A DNA stretch of 18,256 bases from Chromatiales bacterium (GCA_031177845.1 JAPSGG010000003.1:1-18256); one strand, 5' to 3'. Shown: positions 1 to 7,432, counted from the first letter of the stretch. Made by a program: numbers and translations. The notes: generated by a model from the letters alone, not told the origin.

Positions 1-56
1 GCGGTCGGACCAACAACAAATTGCGTCTGGTACAGAGCTTAAATATATTTCTGTAC

Positions 57-311
57 ATGTCCATCAACCTAAAGAATCGAGAGACCGAAGCATTGCTCGC
101 TGAGCTTAAAGCCGCCACGGGGAAGGGCAATCCCCAGAGTATCTTAGAGCTGCTGCGCAAAGAGGCCGCACGGCAACGCCGGCAAGTCCAACTGGAAGAA
201 CGTCGCAAGACATTACGAATACTTGCTAAACGTTACAGTGCCCAATTTTGAAGCGACGCCGCGATCCCGGACGAGATCATCGGCTATGATGAAAGCGGCC
301 TGCCCGTGTGA
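57..311 (+). pseudogene. vapB: VapB-type antitoxin, interrupted by a stop codon
   Basis: The protein begins MSINLKNRETEALLAEL, the typical opening of Rv0623/VapB-like antitoxins (PSK transcription-factor family), which bind the toxin and autorepress the operon. An upstream in-frame start at 21 exists, but the family begins at this ATG. The frame meets TGA at 249-251. After it the same frame continues with the usual VapB tail (PDEIIGYDESGLP) to a second TGA at 309-311. That stop overlaps the GTG of the toxin gene by four bases (GTGA), the normal vapBC coupling. So the gene seems to have been full length and later lost its last 19 codons to a nonsense change. A shortened 64-residue product could still be made, but it lacks the toxin-contacting end. 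The family call is firm; loss of function is inferred. Confidence 0.75.
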
Positions 312-674
312 TTGTCGATACGTCTGCATTGATCGTCATTCTGCGAAGAGAGCTCGGGGGTGATCGGCTCATGGATGCGTTGCTCGCCGCGTCAGAACCA
401 AAGATGTCGGCAGGCACGCTGCTAGAGGCGCAGATAGTTGCCCAACGTGATATGGAGCTGCCGAACTTGAGGCGTTGGTCGACGCCGCCGGTATCGAGAT
501 CGTACCGGCAGACCTAGCACAGATTGACTTGGCGTTCGAGGGCTTTCTGCGTTTCGGCAAAGGACGGCCCTCAATTTTGGCGATCTGTTCGCTTACGCAG
601 TGGCTCGCGCATTGTACGAGCCGCTGCTTGACAAGGGCGACGATTTCAAACAGACGGATGTGCGGTCGGCGTGA
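308..674 (+). pseudogene. vapC: VapC-type PIN-domain toxin, frameshifted twice
   Basis: This is the toxin partner of the preceding antitoxin, a PIN-domain ribonuclease. The first frame gives MIVDTSALIVILRRE with the first PIN aspartate, then the usual SAGTLLEAQIV stretch. Around 455-460 the reading shifts: one missing G restores GAAELEALVDAAGIEIVPAD in the next frame. After GKGR (near 568) about ten bases appear to be missing. The third frame then gives NFGDLFAYAVARALYEPLL and KGDDFKQTDV, ending at TGA 672-674. The acidic residues of the PIN site are all recognisable, but they lie in three frames, so no active nuclease can be made. Start is GTG overlapping the antitoxin stop. The overlap and residue order make the identification secure. 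Confidence 0.8.
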
Positions 675-949
675 TCGCGCGGTGCCTCTCTATCCGCTAA
701 ACGCTTCATTATAACGAATATCGCTGACACCGTGGCGATGGAGGTGTAGACGCTAGAGATACGCATCTTGGGCGATTACCCCCCACTAGTGATCACCTTC
801 CTTATGAGCCGAACCAGGATTTCTCTCAAGAGTAGACAAAAGCGTTTCTGGCTTCAATTCGCGAGGTGAGCCTAGATTGTCCAAACCTCGCTGCCACGCT
901 TCCTGTAAGACGATAGGCTTTGTCAGTCTGGCGATGATACGGTAAGCAC

Positions 950-2047
950 ATGGAACAGCCGCTCAATCTGCAAGAGTATGAACAGCTCGCGCGTGAGCGG
1001 CTGCCGGCGATGGTCTATGACTACTACGCGGGCGGAGCTGGCGGCGAGCAGACCCTGCGCGAGAACGTAGAAGCCTGGGCGCGCCTGCGCATACGCCCGC
1101 GCGTGCTGGTCAATGTCGGCGAGCGAGATCTCACTACTTCGGTGCTAGGCCAAGCTCTGGCCATGCCGGTGCTCTTAGCGCCCTGTGCATTCAACACCCT
1201 GGCTCATCCGAAGGGCGAGCTTGCTGTGGCGCGCGCTGCAGCGGCGGCCGGCATTATCCATGTCGTCAGCACCGCCTCCACCATCCGTTTGGAAGATGTG
1301 GCTGCCGCGAGCGGCGGTCTGCGCTGGTTTCAGCTCTACTGTTATCGCGATCGCGAAGTTACGCGCACGCTCGTCAAGCGCGCTGAAGCAGCGGGTTACA
1401 GCGCCCTATGCCTCACTGCTGACATGCCCATCGCTGGCAACCGCGAGCGTGACGCGCGCAACCGCTTTGCTCTACCGGAGGATACGCGCTGGGCTAATCT
1501 CGAAGACGCCGGCCTGCACCAGATGCCGGCATTGAGCGAAGGGTCAGCACTCGCCCGATACTTCGCGGATCTATTGGATCCCTGCATCACCTGGGAGCTA
1601 ATCGCCTGGCTACGGGAGACTACGCGCTTGCCGATCGTCGTAAAAGGTATCTTGACGCACGAGGACGCAAGCCTGGCAGTGGAGCATGGTGTCGACGCGA
1701 TCATCGTCTCCAATCACGGCGGCCGTCAGCTTGACGGTGTGGCCCCGACCTGCGAGGTGCTGGCGGAAGTGGTCGATGCGGTCGGCGAAAAGTTGAAAGT
1801 GCTCGTCGATGGCGGCATCCGCCGCGGCAGCGACATCTTTAAGGCACTTGCGCTGGGCGCCCGCGCTGTACTCATAGGACGGCCTTACCTGTGGGGCCTC
1901 GCGGTGGCGGGTGAAGCCGGGGTGCGGCGGGTGCTGAAGTTGCTGCGCGACGAACTGAGCCTGACCATGGGGCTAGCGGGTCGGCCAACGGTGGCTAGCA
2001 TTGATCGCAGCGCTGTCCGAGAGCTAAACGGTATGTTGCGCAGATAG
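950..2047 (+). CDS. FMN-dependent alpha-hydroxy-acid oxidase/dehydrogenase
   Basis: A 365-residue member of the L-lactate dehydrogenase / glycolate oxidase / mandelate dehydrogenase family, which oxidises 2-hydroxy acids to 2-keto acids using FMN in a TIM barrel. Visible family residues: the active-site tyrosine in YDYYAGGAGG (about 23-32); LTADMP followed by the basic GNRERDARN stretch; VVKGI with the FMN lysine at 232; SNHGGRQLDG with the catalytic histidine 256 and substrate arginine 259; and the phosphate-binding DGGIRRGSDIFKALALGA. The tail ELSLTMGLAGRPTVASI is also typical. The length matches soluble family members, with no signal peptide or membrane helix. The substrate (lactate, glycolate or another) cannot be read from sequence. 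The ribosome site is weak (GGTAAG). It stands alone, with no permease or electron-transfer partner next to it; a broken glcF tail lies about 10 kb away. Confidence 0.92.
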   Translation: MEQPLNLQEYEQLARERLPAMVYDYYAGGAGGEQTLRENVEAWARLRIRPRVLVNVGERDLTTSVLGQALAMPVLLAPCAFNTLAHPKGELAVARAAAAAGIIHVVSTASTIRLEDVAAASGGLRWFQLYCYRDREVTRTLVKRAEAAGYSALCLTADMPIAGNRERDARNRFALPEDTRWANLEDAGLHQMPALSEGSALARYFADLLDPCITWELIAWLRETTRLPIVVKGILTHEDASLAVEHGVDAIIVSNHGGRQLDGVAPTCEVLAEVVDAVGEKLKVLVDGGIRRGSDIFKALALGARAVLIGRPYLWGLAVAGEAGVRRVLKLLRDELSLTMGLAGRPTVASIDRSAVRELNGMLRR

Positions 2048-2229
2048 GGACGGAGACGGGGCTGAGAATTACTGAAGCCTAGATATCACACGCCCTGTCG
2101 CTGCTACTTCAGCGAATGCTCAGAAGACCAAATGATCTCCGCAAGGCTGAATTTACTGGAAGAGCACTGCAAAGACGAACAATAACGCTAACTCAGTGAG
2201 GGCGCAGCTCCGTATCGGCGGTCGAAACG

Positions 2230-2571
2230 GGTTGACCCATTTCGTTCCAGTCTTGTTGATCAAATGTGTTGCGAAGGCTGGCAGACGATATCCTGCATCC
2301 CTATTACCTTCGGCTTACTGGAAAGCAGAAACCGCAAGGCAAGCGGCACGCTCAGCGCCCATTGACGCACCGCTGACGGCGGTAAGACTTCATCGACCAG
2401 CAGCGCTGCGCTTCCGACGATGCACCGAGTACCGCAGCTCCGGACCGGATCCCTGGCGCTTGCCATCGTTCCATTCTTGTGCTTGAGACTCGCGACTCGC
2501 GCATCAGTAGCCGGATGTCGCAGGTATCGATATCTTTCTGAGCGGTTTGAATGCGCTGCAGCGCGCCGCAC
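2230..2571 (-). mobile_element. Decayed IS91-type (Y2) transposase fragment
   Basis: Read on the minus strand, this stretch contains ALLVDEVLPP, then AVRQWALSVPLALRFLL. That is the signature of the IS91/IS801-like putative transposase just after its N-terminal zinc-binding region (family pattern roughly CPSCG, then RRM, LVDxVLP, VRQWVLSLP). SCGTR immediately before matches the end of the zinc-binding motif. Further upstream only frame-hopping similarity remains (RYRYLRH, VASLKHKNG). Downstream, THLINKTG continues the match in another frame near 2240. No terminal ends and no catalytic tyrosines were found, so this is a short frameshifted relic. The rest of the gene-free stretch 2048-2805 shows nothing else I can recognise. 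Confidence 0.6.
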
Positions 2572-2805
2572 GGGGACCGAAATCGGCCCTCATTCATCGC
2601 GAGCCGGCTCATCCTGCGTTTGTCTGTAACGCAGTTAACTCTTTCGCTACGTTCATCTACTCTTTGGCTACGTTCATCCCTCGAAACATTGACGGCGAGC
2701 TGTTTCGCTGTACATGTAATCCGAGTGGCTCAGGGGGCACAGAAAACAGGGCGGGCTGCGGCCTTTTCGTTCTATCCCATTCTGAACAATCGAGGAAGGT
2801 GCTAT

Positions 2806-3447
2806 ATGGCAAAGTCAATTTTAAGGTGTGCCGCTGAATCCGGTCGCCGGTTTGGTCTACCTGCATTCCAATCCGTCACCGAGACCGTTATCGGTCTTGG
2901 CGCCTTACTCGCGCTGACCGTCTTGTCGAATAGCGCCTTGGCCCAGCCGTCTATTGGGAAAGCCTACCATTACAACGCGCAGGCCGCGGAGCGGTCAGCA
3001 ATGGTGAGCGTGGCACCCACGCTCACTGCGACCCAAAAGCAAAGGATCTTGAAGCTAATCAACTCCGCTCGCGCCACCCCGCGCACCTGTGGCACTCGCA
3101 CATATGCCGCCGCCCGACCCGTCACCTGGAGTATGCTGTTGGAAACCGCTGCGCAACAGCACTCTGATGACATGGCCACTCGCAATTTTTTTAGTCACAC
3201 GGGTTCTGACGGTTCTACGCCCGCCAGCCGGATCAGCAACACCGGGTATCAATGGTGGTACATCGGCGAGAACATCGCCGCGGGTTATAGCACGCCCAAG
3301 GCCGTGATCGATGCCTGGCTGAGAAGCAGCGGCCATTGCGCCAACATCATGAACGGGCGCATCGAGGAGATCGGCGTCGCCAAGGCAGTTAATCCATCTT
3401 CTCGCTACGGCGTCTACTGGACCTTGGATGTGGCCGATCCCAGGTAA
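2806..3447 (+). CDS. Secreted CAP/SCP-domain (YkwD-like) protein
   Basis: A 213-residue exported protein. The frame is open from 2551, but the start chosen is ATG 2806, because GAGGAAGG lies six bases before it and the protein then begins with a signal sequence. That sequence has a basic start, a hydrophobic core at about 26-42, and ALA-Q cleavage near 46. The mature part is a CAP (cysteine-rich secretory/antigen 5/PR-1) domain, residues about 74-210. It has AQQHSDDM with H119, NFFSHTGSDGST, GENIAAG with E155, and SSGHCANIMN with H177. These form the usual His/Glu cavity. C95 and C178 are placed as in secreted relatives and may form a disulfide. Bacterial members are secreted or surface proteins of mostly unknown role. 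It appears monocistronic, and no neighbour hints at its function. Confidence 0.9.
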   Translation: MAKSILRCAAESGRRFGLPAFQSVTETVIGLGALLALTVLSNSALAQPSIGKAYHYNAQAAERSAMVSVAPTLTATQKQRILKLINSARATPRTCGTRTYAAARPVTWSMLLETAAQQHSDDMATRNFFSHTGSDGSTPASRISNTGYQWWYIGENIAAGYSTPKAVIDAWLRSSGHCANIMNGRIEEIGVAKAVNPSSRYGVYWTLDVADPR

Positions 3448-3612
3448 CGCCGCCGTTTCTCTCAGCCTTCCGATTTGTCACCGAGCAGGACATTGAACGA
3501 GTCCAGGGAGGGACTCTCTCAACAGGATGGCCCATCATCGGAGCTGCTAGAGTGCACTCTCCTCCGTGATACTCGCGCCCCAGCGTACGCCGATACATAT
3601 CCAAGCGCTGGT

Positions 3613-3886
3613 TTAGGGATTTTTACCGGGGCTTAGGCGCAGGGGATAGGTATACAGACGCGGCGAGATGACGCGGATCGTGCCTGGCACCCGCTCGGAT
3701 GTTCGGCCACGCTCCATTTCGTCCCGTTGCATATAGCTCATCTCGCCGCGGAAGCCGCAATTTAGCGACTCTTGCCGCCGCGCTTCGTTCTCCAGCACGT
3801 CGACACCCGTGACCTCAATCTGCTGAGAGCTCAGCCTGCAATCCGAGCGTTTCGATCCACTGCGCCATCGCATAGAGGTCGGCCGC
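3613..3886 (-). pseudogene. queG: N-terminal fragment of epoxyqueuosine reductase
   Basis: On the minus strand one frame gives ADLYAMAQWIETLGLQ, then reaches a stop. The adjacent frame continues with TGVDVLENEARRQESL, GFRGEMSYMQRDEM and ERVPGTIRVISPRLYTYP, ending at TAA 3613-3615. This is the N-terminal part of QueG, which runs in the family as a short helix with LGFQQVGI, then EARLQxWL, HGEMDYMARHG, RPxELVPGTLRVIS and YLP. QueG performs the last step of queuosine synthesis in tRNA, using cobalamin and iron-sulfur clusters. Only about 85 of some 350-380 residues remain; all cluster cysteines and the cobalamin part are missing. At least one frameshift separates the two pieces. The upstream continuation (3890-4090) shows no recognisable protein. 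The region 3448-3612 holds nothing I can identify. Confidence 0.7.
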
Positions 3887-4022
3887 TCTCGACCGTATGG
3901 CGGGCTTCTCGGCTCTGCAAGGCTCTGCAAAAAGCCAGCGGCTCGCAACTGAAGCCAATCACCGCTCAGTCTGACAGGGCGCGCATCGGGCCCGCAAGAA
4001 GCTGTCGCGTCGAGTAGGCTCG

Positions 4023-4053
4023 TTGTCGAATTTGGCCTCCGCCATACGACTAT
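4023..4053 (+). promoter_or_regulatory. ECF42-like promoter, site 1 (YCII-A copy 1)
   Basis: TTGTCGA at 4023-4029 and CGACTAT at 4047-4053 are separated by 17 bases, with TGG-N-CT inside the spacer. The same arrangement occurs at four other places, always upstream of a YCII gene or the SRPBCC-DoxX pair. The YCII gene starts 41 bases downstream. The role as a -35/-10 pair for an ECF42-type sigma factor is inferred from the repeat pattern and the known link of ECF42 with DGPF/YCII genes. Confidence 0.8.
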
Positions 4054-4093
4054 CTTATATCCACAGCTATCCACCACCATTTCGGAGTGCGCC

Positions 4094-4474
4094 ATGAAGT
4101 ATCTATGCCTGGTCTACATAGAAGAGAAGAAGCTGGCCGCCGCGTCTCCTGCCGAGCCGGATGCCTTGAAAGACGACGAGTGTATAGCCTACGACGAGGG
4201 GCTCCGGAAGCGCGGTGTCTGCCTTGCCTCGGAGGCCCTCCAACCGGTCGAGACCGCCACCACCGTCCGGGTCCGCAACGGCAAGGTGTCCATTACCGAC
4301 GGCCCCTTCGCCGAGACGAAGGAGCAGCTGGCCGGGTTTTACCTGATCGACGCTAGGGACTTGAACGAGGCGATCCAGGTGGCCTCGAAGATCCCGCCGG
4401 CGCGCCTGGGCAGCATCGAGGTGCGGCCGATCCGGGAGTTGACCAGCAGTAGCGGCGACAAGCGGATGTATTGA
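4094..4474 (+). CDS. YCII/DGPF-domain protein, type A, copy 1
   Basis: A 126-residue soluble protein of the YCII-related (DGPF) family. It opens MKYLCLVYIEEKK, and the eponymous DGPF is at residues 69-72, followed by AETKEQLAGFYLIDARDLNEA. The fold is a small ferredoxin-like alpha/beta dimer. The biochemical role is unknown, but genes of this type are the standard partners of ECF42 sigma factors. It starts 41 bases after promoter site 1. A 52-codon CPAC ORF follows 13 bases after its stop, then a DUF899 gene, so it should be the first gene of a three-gene operon. A paralogue of the same type lies at 17008. The ATG shown is the only start compatible with the family N-terminus. Confidence 0.9.
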   Translation: MKYLCLVYIEEKKLAAASPAEPDALKDDECIAYDEGLRKRGVCLASEALQPVETATTVRVRNGKVSITDGPFAETKEQLAGFYLIDARDLNEAIQVASKIPPARLGSIEVRPIRELTSSSGDKRMY

Positions 4475-4487
4475 GAGGAGAAGATCC

Positions 4488-4646
4488 ATGTGTCCAGCGT
4501 GCATTGCAACGGCGGCCTGGGAGGTTGCCGGTATCACCTCGACGAGCGGGCTGGCCGTGCTCGTCGCAACCAAGTTCCGCGTCAAGACCGGCGCGAAGAA
4601 AATCCAGACTGACCTAAATCGAAGGAGAAGTCATCATGACAAATAG
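4488..4646 (+). CDS. Small CPAC membrane protein, copy 1
   Basis: A 52-residue ORF beginning MCPACIATAAWEVAG. The N-terminus carries a CxxC pair (C2, C5). Residues about 6-28 form one hydrophobic, small-residue-rich segment able to span a membrane, and the C-terminal half is basic (KFRVKTGAKK). Translation is supported by GAGAGGAG eight bases before the ATG and by an 11-base overlap with the DUF899 start. A diverged copy sits at 17390 in the same position between YCII-A and DUF899-A, with MCPAC, the hydrophobic stretch and K-L/F-RVKT kept. By the positive-inside rule the CxxC end would face the periplasm. I recognise the MCPAC pattern as recurring near DUF899/YCII genes but know no assigned function. 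A redox role is a guess from the CxxC. Confidence 0.72.
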   Translation: MCPACIATAAWEVAGITSTSGLAVLVATKFRVKTGAKKIQTDLNRRRSHHDK

Positions 4647-5373
4647 CACGATAGATAATCCGCGAGTCGTGTCCCGAGATGAGTGGCTCGCCGCGCGAAA
4701 GCAACTCTTGAGCAAAGAAAAGGAGCTCACGAAGTTGCGCGAAAAATTGAGCGTCGAGCGGCGCGAACTGCCTTGGGTCAAGGTGGAGAAGGCGTACGCC
4801 TTCGACACACCGAGCGGCAAGCAGACACTCGCCGACCTCTTCGATGGACGCAGCCAATTGGTCGTCAATCACTTCATGCTCGGTCCTGGGTGGAAGGAGG
4901 GTTGCGTCGGCTGCTCGTTCGGGGCCGACCACATCGAGGGGGCGCTGGTGCATCTCGAGCACCACGATGTGACGGTGGTCGTGGTCTCGCGCGCGCCCCT
5001 ACCCGACATTGAAGCTTACAAGAAGCGCATGGGTTGGTGCTTCAAATGGGTGTCGTCATGCGGCAGCGACTTCAACCACGACTATCACGTGTCCTTCACT
5101 AAGGATGATCTGGCCGAGGGCCAGGTCTATTACAACTACGAAATGACCGAGGCCTCGATTGAGGAACTGCCCGGTCTCAGCGTGTTTTACAAGGATGCGA
5201 CCGGCGATATTTTCCATACCTATTCCACCTACGCGCGCGGCGCCGAAGAGTTGCTAGGCACGTACATGGTACTGGATCTCACGCCGAAGGGCCGCAACGA
5301 GAACGGCCCCAATCACAACCTGATGGACTGGGTGCGGCGCCACGACGAGTACGGCAATCAAGCAAGAGAATAG
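4636..5373 (+). CDS. DUF899 family protein, type A (intact)
   Basis: A 245-residue protein of the DUF899 family, which has a thioredoxin-like fold and no settled biochemical role. It begins with the family signature [25 protein letters not shown] as a charged helix (about 11-40), then ELPWVKVEKAYAFDT and LADLFDGRSQL. The potential redox motif CVGCSF is at C90/C93. The tail has YARGAEELLGTY and NHNLMDWVRRHDEY. Length and all family blocks are complete, so this copy looks functional. AAGGAG lies eight bases before the ATG. The start overlaps the CPAC ORF, implying translational coupling. No signal peptide is seen, so it is presumably cytoplasmic. Two broken and one incomplete relative occur in the window. 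The stretch 5374-5634 after it holds no recognisable gene. Confidence 0.92.
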   Translation: MTNSTIDNPRVVSRDEWLAARKQLLSKEKELTKLREKLSVERRELPWVKVEKAYAFDTPSGKQTLADLFDGRSQLVVNHFMLGPGWKEGCVGCSFGADHIEGALVHLEHHDVTVVVVSRAPLPDIEAYKKRMGWCFKWVSSCGSDFNHDYHVSFTKDDLAEGQVYYNYEMTEASIEELPGLSVFYKDATGDIFHTYSTYARGAEELLGTYMVLDLTPKGRNENGPNHNLMDWVRRHDEYGNQARE

Positions 5374-5634
5374 CAACGCTGCTTGAGCCGAGGAATGCCG
5401 TGCTCCACGGACCCAGAGAGGCGATCGGCAGTGCGGTTGCCGTGCTTTTGCCCGCCCAGGCTCTTAACCACAGGCGGAACTAGGTTCGCCCTGGGCAAGC
5501 GGCGAAAGTTCTAGGCTTCCACGAGCAAGCGCTCGGCTTTCCGCGGCGCTTAGGCGTCGATTTTCTTGAGCGACAGCGATGCGAGCCGCCGGATTGATAC
5601 GGTGGACGCAGGTATTACCCGATCGGCAGGGCCA

Positions 5635-5665
5635 TTGTCGATTCTGGGCTCCACCGGACGACTAT
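5635..5665 (+). promoter_or_regulatory. ECF42-like promoter, site 2 (YCII-B copy 1)
   Basis: TTGTCGA at 5635-5641 and CGACTAT at 5659-5665, 17 bases apart, with TGG-N-CT in the spacer. The following bases (GCGAACAGCCAAT) match those after site 5 at 17702, so the leader of the YCII-B genes is conserved too. The gene starts 40 bases downstream. Confidence 0.8.
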
Positions 5666-5705
5666 GGGCTGCGAACAGCCAATCTACTCTGAACAGGAGG
5701 AAACT

Positions 5706-6251
5706 ATGAAATTCATATGCCTCGGATACATGGAAGAGAAGAAGTGGGACGCTATGTCCCAAAGCGAGCGAGACGCCATGATGAAGGAGTGTTTTGCCTA
5801 CGACGACGTGCTTCGGAAGAAAGGCTACTTCATTGGTGGGGAAGCGCTGCAAAGCGCTCGAAACGCGACCACACTGCGCTGGCAGAACGGCAAGGTTTCC
5901 GTTACCGATAGCCCATTTGCCGCAACAAAGGAGCAGTTAGGGGGAATCCTGGTGCTCGAGGCCAAGGACCTGAATCACGCGATTCAGCTGATGTCGAAGC
6001 ATCCAGGTGTGCGCCTGGGAGGAGGGTTCGAGATTCGCCCGACCGAAGATATCGGGCTCCCGGACAGATTGAGAAGGACACACAGTCAGCATCAAAGGAC
6101 GAATCGTCGTGACGACAAGCACACACGGACATCCGAGAATCGTGCCGCGAGACGAATGGCTCGCTGCCCGCAAGGAAGTGCTGAGCAAGAAAAGGAAGCT
6201 GCCTATGCGCGAGAGGCGCTGAACGCCGAGCCCGGCAGAAGCCGATGGTGA
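5706..6251 (+). CDS. YCII/DGPF-domain protein, type B, copy 1, with aberrant tail
   Basis: Residues 1-120 are a YCII domain close to the copy at 17774 ([36 protein letters not shown]). AGGAGG lies five bases before the ATG. Two things suggest decay. The [10 protein letters not shown] motif reads [10 protein letters not shown] here, with the G and E of the signature changed. After DRL an indel relative to the other copy shifts the frame, so the normal stop that overlaps the DUF899 start is missed. The last 60 or so residues are therefore translated from the adjacent DUF899 relic, part of it in its old frame ([14 protein letters not shown]). The 181-residue product is thus a chance fusion. The core domain may still fold; whether it works is uncertain. 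Confidence 0.7.
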   Translation: MKFICLGYMEEKKWDAMSQSERDAMMKECFAYDDVLRKKGYFIGGEALQSARNATTLRWQNGKVSVTDSPFAATKEQLGGILVLEAKDLNHAIQLMSKHPGVRLGGGFEIRPTEDIGLPDRLRRTHSQHQRTNRRDDKHTRTSENRAARRMARCPQGSAEQEKEAAYAREALNAEPGRSRW

Positions 6252-6268
6252 AAATCGATGAAGACTAA
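6109..6268 (+). pseudogene. DUF899 type B, copy 1, frameshifted and truncated
   Basis: This follows YCII-B as a DUF899 gene does in copy 2. The first frame (GTG at 6109, where copy 2 has ATG) gives [26 protein letters not shown], with MTTSTH and RDEWLAARK matching the gene at 18181. A shift at the A-rich SKK stretch moves the match to another frame ([14 protein letters not shown]). A second shift moves it to a third frame ([10 protein letters not shown]) ending in TAA at 6266-6268. About 50 of some 245 codons are left. Past 6268, up to 6575, I find no recognisable coding or RNA signal. Confidence 0.8.
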
Positions 6269-6575
6269 CCTTCGAAGGGGGCGGTGGCGAGTTTAGTTTG
6301 TTCTTTGTTGGAGGGGACGCGTGTTGGACTTGGACCCGAGCCAAAGCCGCCAAAGAGACAGAACTTCAAGTGAGTCATGGCACAGCCACGTCCGGTCGGC
6401 TCTACGCTCGCCCGTACGAACTGGGGAACCCGATCCATACCGCGTTTCCTGCGATACGGGGTCGTGCCGCCAACAACTTCATGACTTCGCTTTTTCACGA
6501 CTTTTTCACGCTTGCGTGCGCGGGCCTGTCACGCTGAGTGACTAACCTTGATGCCGTGTAAGGAGGCAACGAGCG

Positions 6576-6746
6576 TTGGCCATGGATACCCAGCCGACCC
6601 TACAACCCTTCGAGAGGAAAGTGCTCATGAACGTGAAAGCATCAACACGCTCCCTAGTGCTGGCCGTGATCGAGGCGCAGGCTGAGAAGTTCATTCCTGA
6701 TCGACAACATCGAGTGTCCGTCACCTCTGCACGCTCGCGAAATTGA
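6576..6746 (+). CDS. Unidentified small ORF upstream of the TetR gene
   Basis: A 56-codon ORF (TTG start at 6576, or ATG two codons later at 6582) with a good ribosome site, AAGGAGG at 6560-6566. The product begins MAMDTQPTLQPFERKVLMN and continues with KASTRSLVLAVIEAQAEKF. I do not recognise it. It has no obvious membrane helix and no cysteines. The stop lies just before the operator palindromes. The internal MNVKASTRSLVLAV could be the start of a former exported protein that lost its frame. Coding status is doubtful; the ribosome site is the main support. Confidence 0.3.
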   Translation: MAMDTQPTLQPFERKVLMNVKASTRSLVLAVIEAQAEKFIPDRQHRVSVTSARSRN

Positions 6747-6750
6747 CCAG

Positions 6751-6787
6751 ACCGTCTGGACGGTTGATAACCGACCGTCCGGACGGT
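6751..6787 (+). promoter_or_regulatory. Tandem TetR operator palindromes
   Basis: Two copies of one 14-base inverted repeat: ACCGTCTGGACGGT at 6751-6764 (one mismatch from symmetry) and ACCGTCCGGACGGT at 6774-6787 (perfect). Their centres are 23 bases apart, about two helical turns. They sit directly before the TetR gene and overlap a possible promoter (TTGACC at 6744). Autorepression of the TetR-RND operon through these sites is the natural reading. Confidence 0.8.
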
Positions 6788-6799
6788 ATGCTATATTTT

Positions 6800-7432
6800 A
6801 TGGTCCGAAAAGACCCTAACGAATTACGGAACAGCCTCTTGGATGCCGCGGAGACAGTCGTCATGCGCCAGGGCATCGCCAATCTTGCGCTCGACGCTGT
6901 GGCAGCCGAGGCGGGCATTAGCAAGGGCGGTCTGCTGCACCACTTCCCGACTAAGGACCGGCTCGTCGAGGCGATGGTCACGCGGACGGCGGATCACTTG
7001 CGCACCTACTACCAGGAGGCATACGAACGTGCCTCGGAAGGGCCGGGGCGGATGTCGCGGGCCCTGCTGAGCACCAGTCTTTCGGACTGCAATTGCTGGT
7101 CGGAGCAGTGCCGGCGGAGTTCGTCCGCGGTGTTTGCGGCGCTGGCTCAGAACCCTTCTTTGATCAAGCCCATGCGCGAGGTCTATAGCGCACTACATCG
7201 GCGCGTCGCTGACGACGACCTGCCTCCGGGCGTCGGCGAGGCAGTTGCCGCGGCGATCGATGGGTTGTGGCTCTACTGGGTGCTGGGGCTGGTTCCGGTA
7301 GACCAAAAGATGATCGTGCGCGTGCGCAAGGCACTCGAAGCTGTGCTGGCGCGGTCGGCGCCTGCGAAACTGGCTCGCTCGTCGAAGGCCAAGATTTCTG
7401 CGGCGAAGCGCTCAGGAAGGCATTGCTCATGA
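6800..7432 (+). CDS. TetR/AcrR-family repressor of the RND operon
   Basis: A 210-residue regulator. The N-terminal DNA-binding part has LLDAAETVVMRQGIANL and a helix-turn-helix at about 29-50 (LDAVAAEAGISKGGLLHHF), then TKDRLVEAMV, all typical of TetR. The C-terminal ligand part (about 60-190) is variable, as usual. Start: ATG 6800 is preferred because it begins the family pattern. ATG 6788 is also in frame but abuts the operator, and an ATG-less extension reaches 6743 through both operator palindromes. Its stop overlaps the next gene's ATG (ATGA), so regulator and adaptor are co-transcribed and probably coupled. The likely role is repression of the pump operon, relieved by a pump substrate; the ligand is unknown. 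A basic tail (KLARSSKAKISAAKRSGR) is a small oddity. Confidence 0.9.
   Translation: MVRKDPNELRNSLLDAAETVVMRQGIANLALDAVAAEAGISKGGLLHHFPTKDRLVEAMVTRTADHLRTYYQEAYERASEGPGRMSRALLSTSLSDCNCWSEQCRRSSSAVFAALAQNPSLIKPMREVYSALHRRVADDDLPPGVGEAVAAAIDGLWLYWVLGLVPVDQKMIVRVRKALEAVLARSAPAKLARSSKAKISAAKRSGRHCS

Noticed and set aside
2551..2805. N-terminal extension of the CAP protein
   Set aside because: The start at 2806 has a strong ribosome site and a signal peptide. The 85 upstream codons look random and overlap the edge of the transposase relic.
2930..2961. TTGTCGA followed by CGTCTAT, resembling the five promoters
   Set aside because: It lies inside the CAP gene signal-peptide region, spacing is 18, the -10 differs, the spacer box is absent, and no gene starts downstream.
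6269..6575. Two overlapping plus-strand frames and one minus-strand frame before the TetR gene
   Set aside because: No ribosome sites, no family resemblance and mutually overlapping; probably non-coding.
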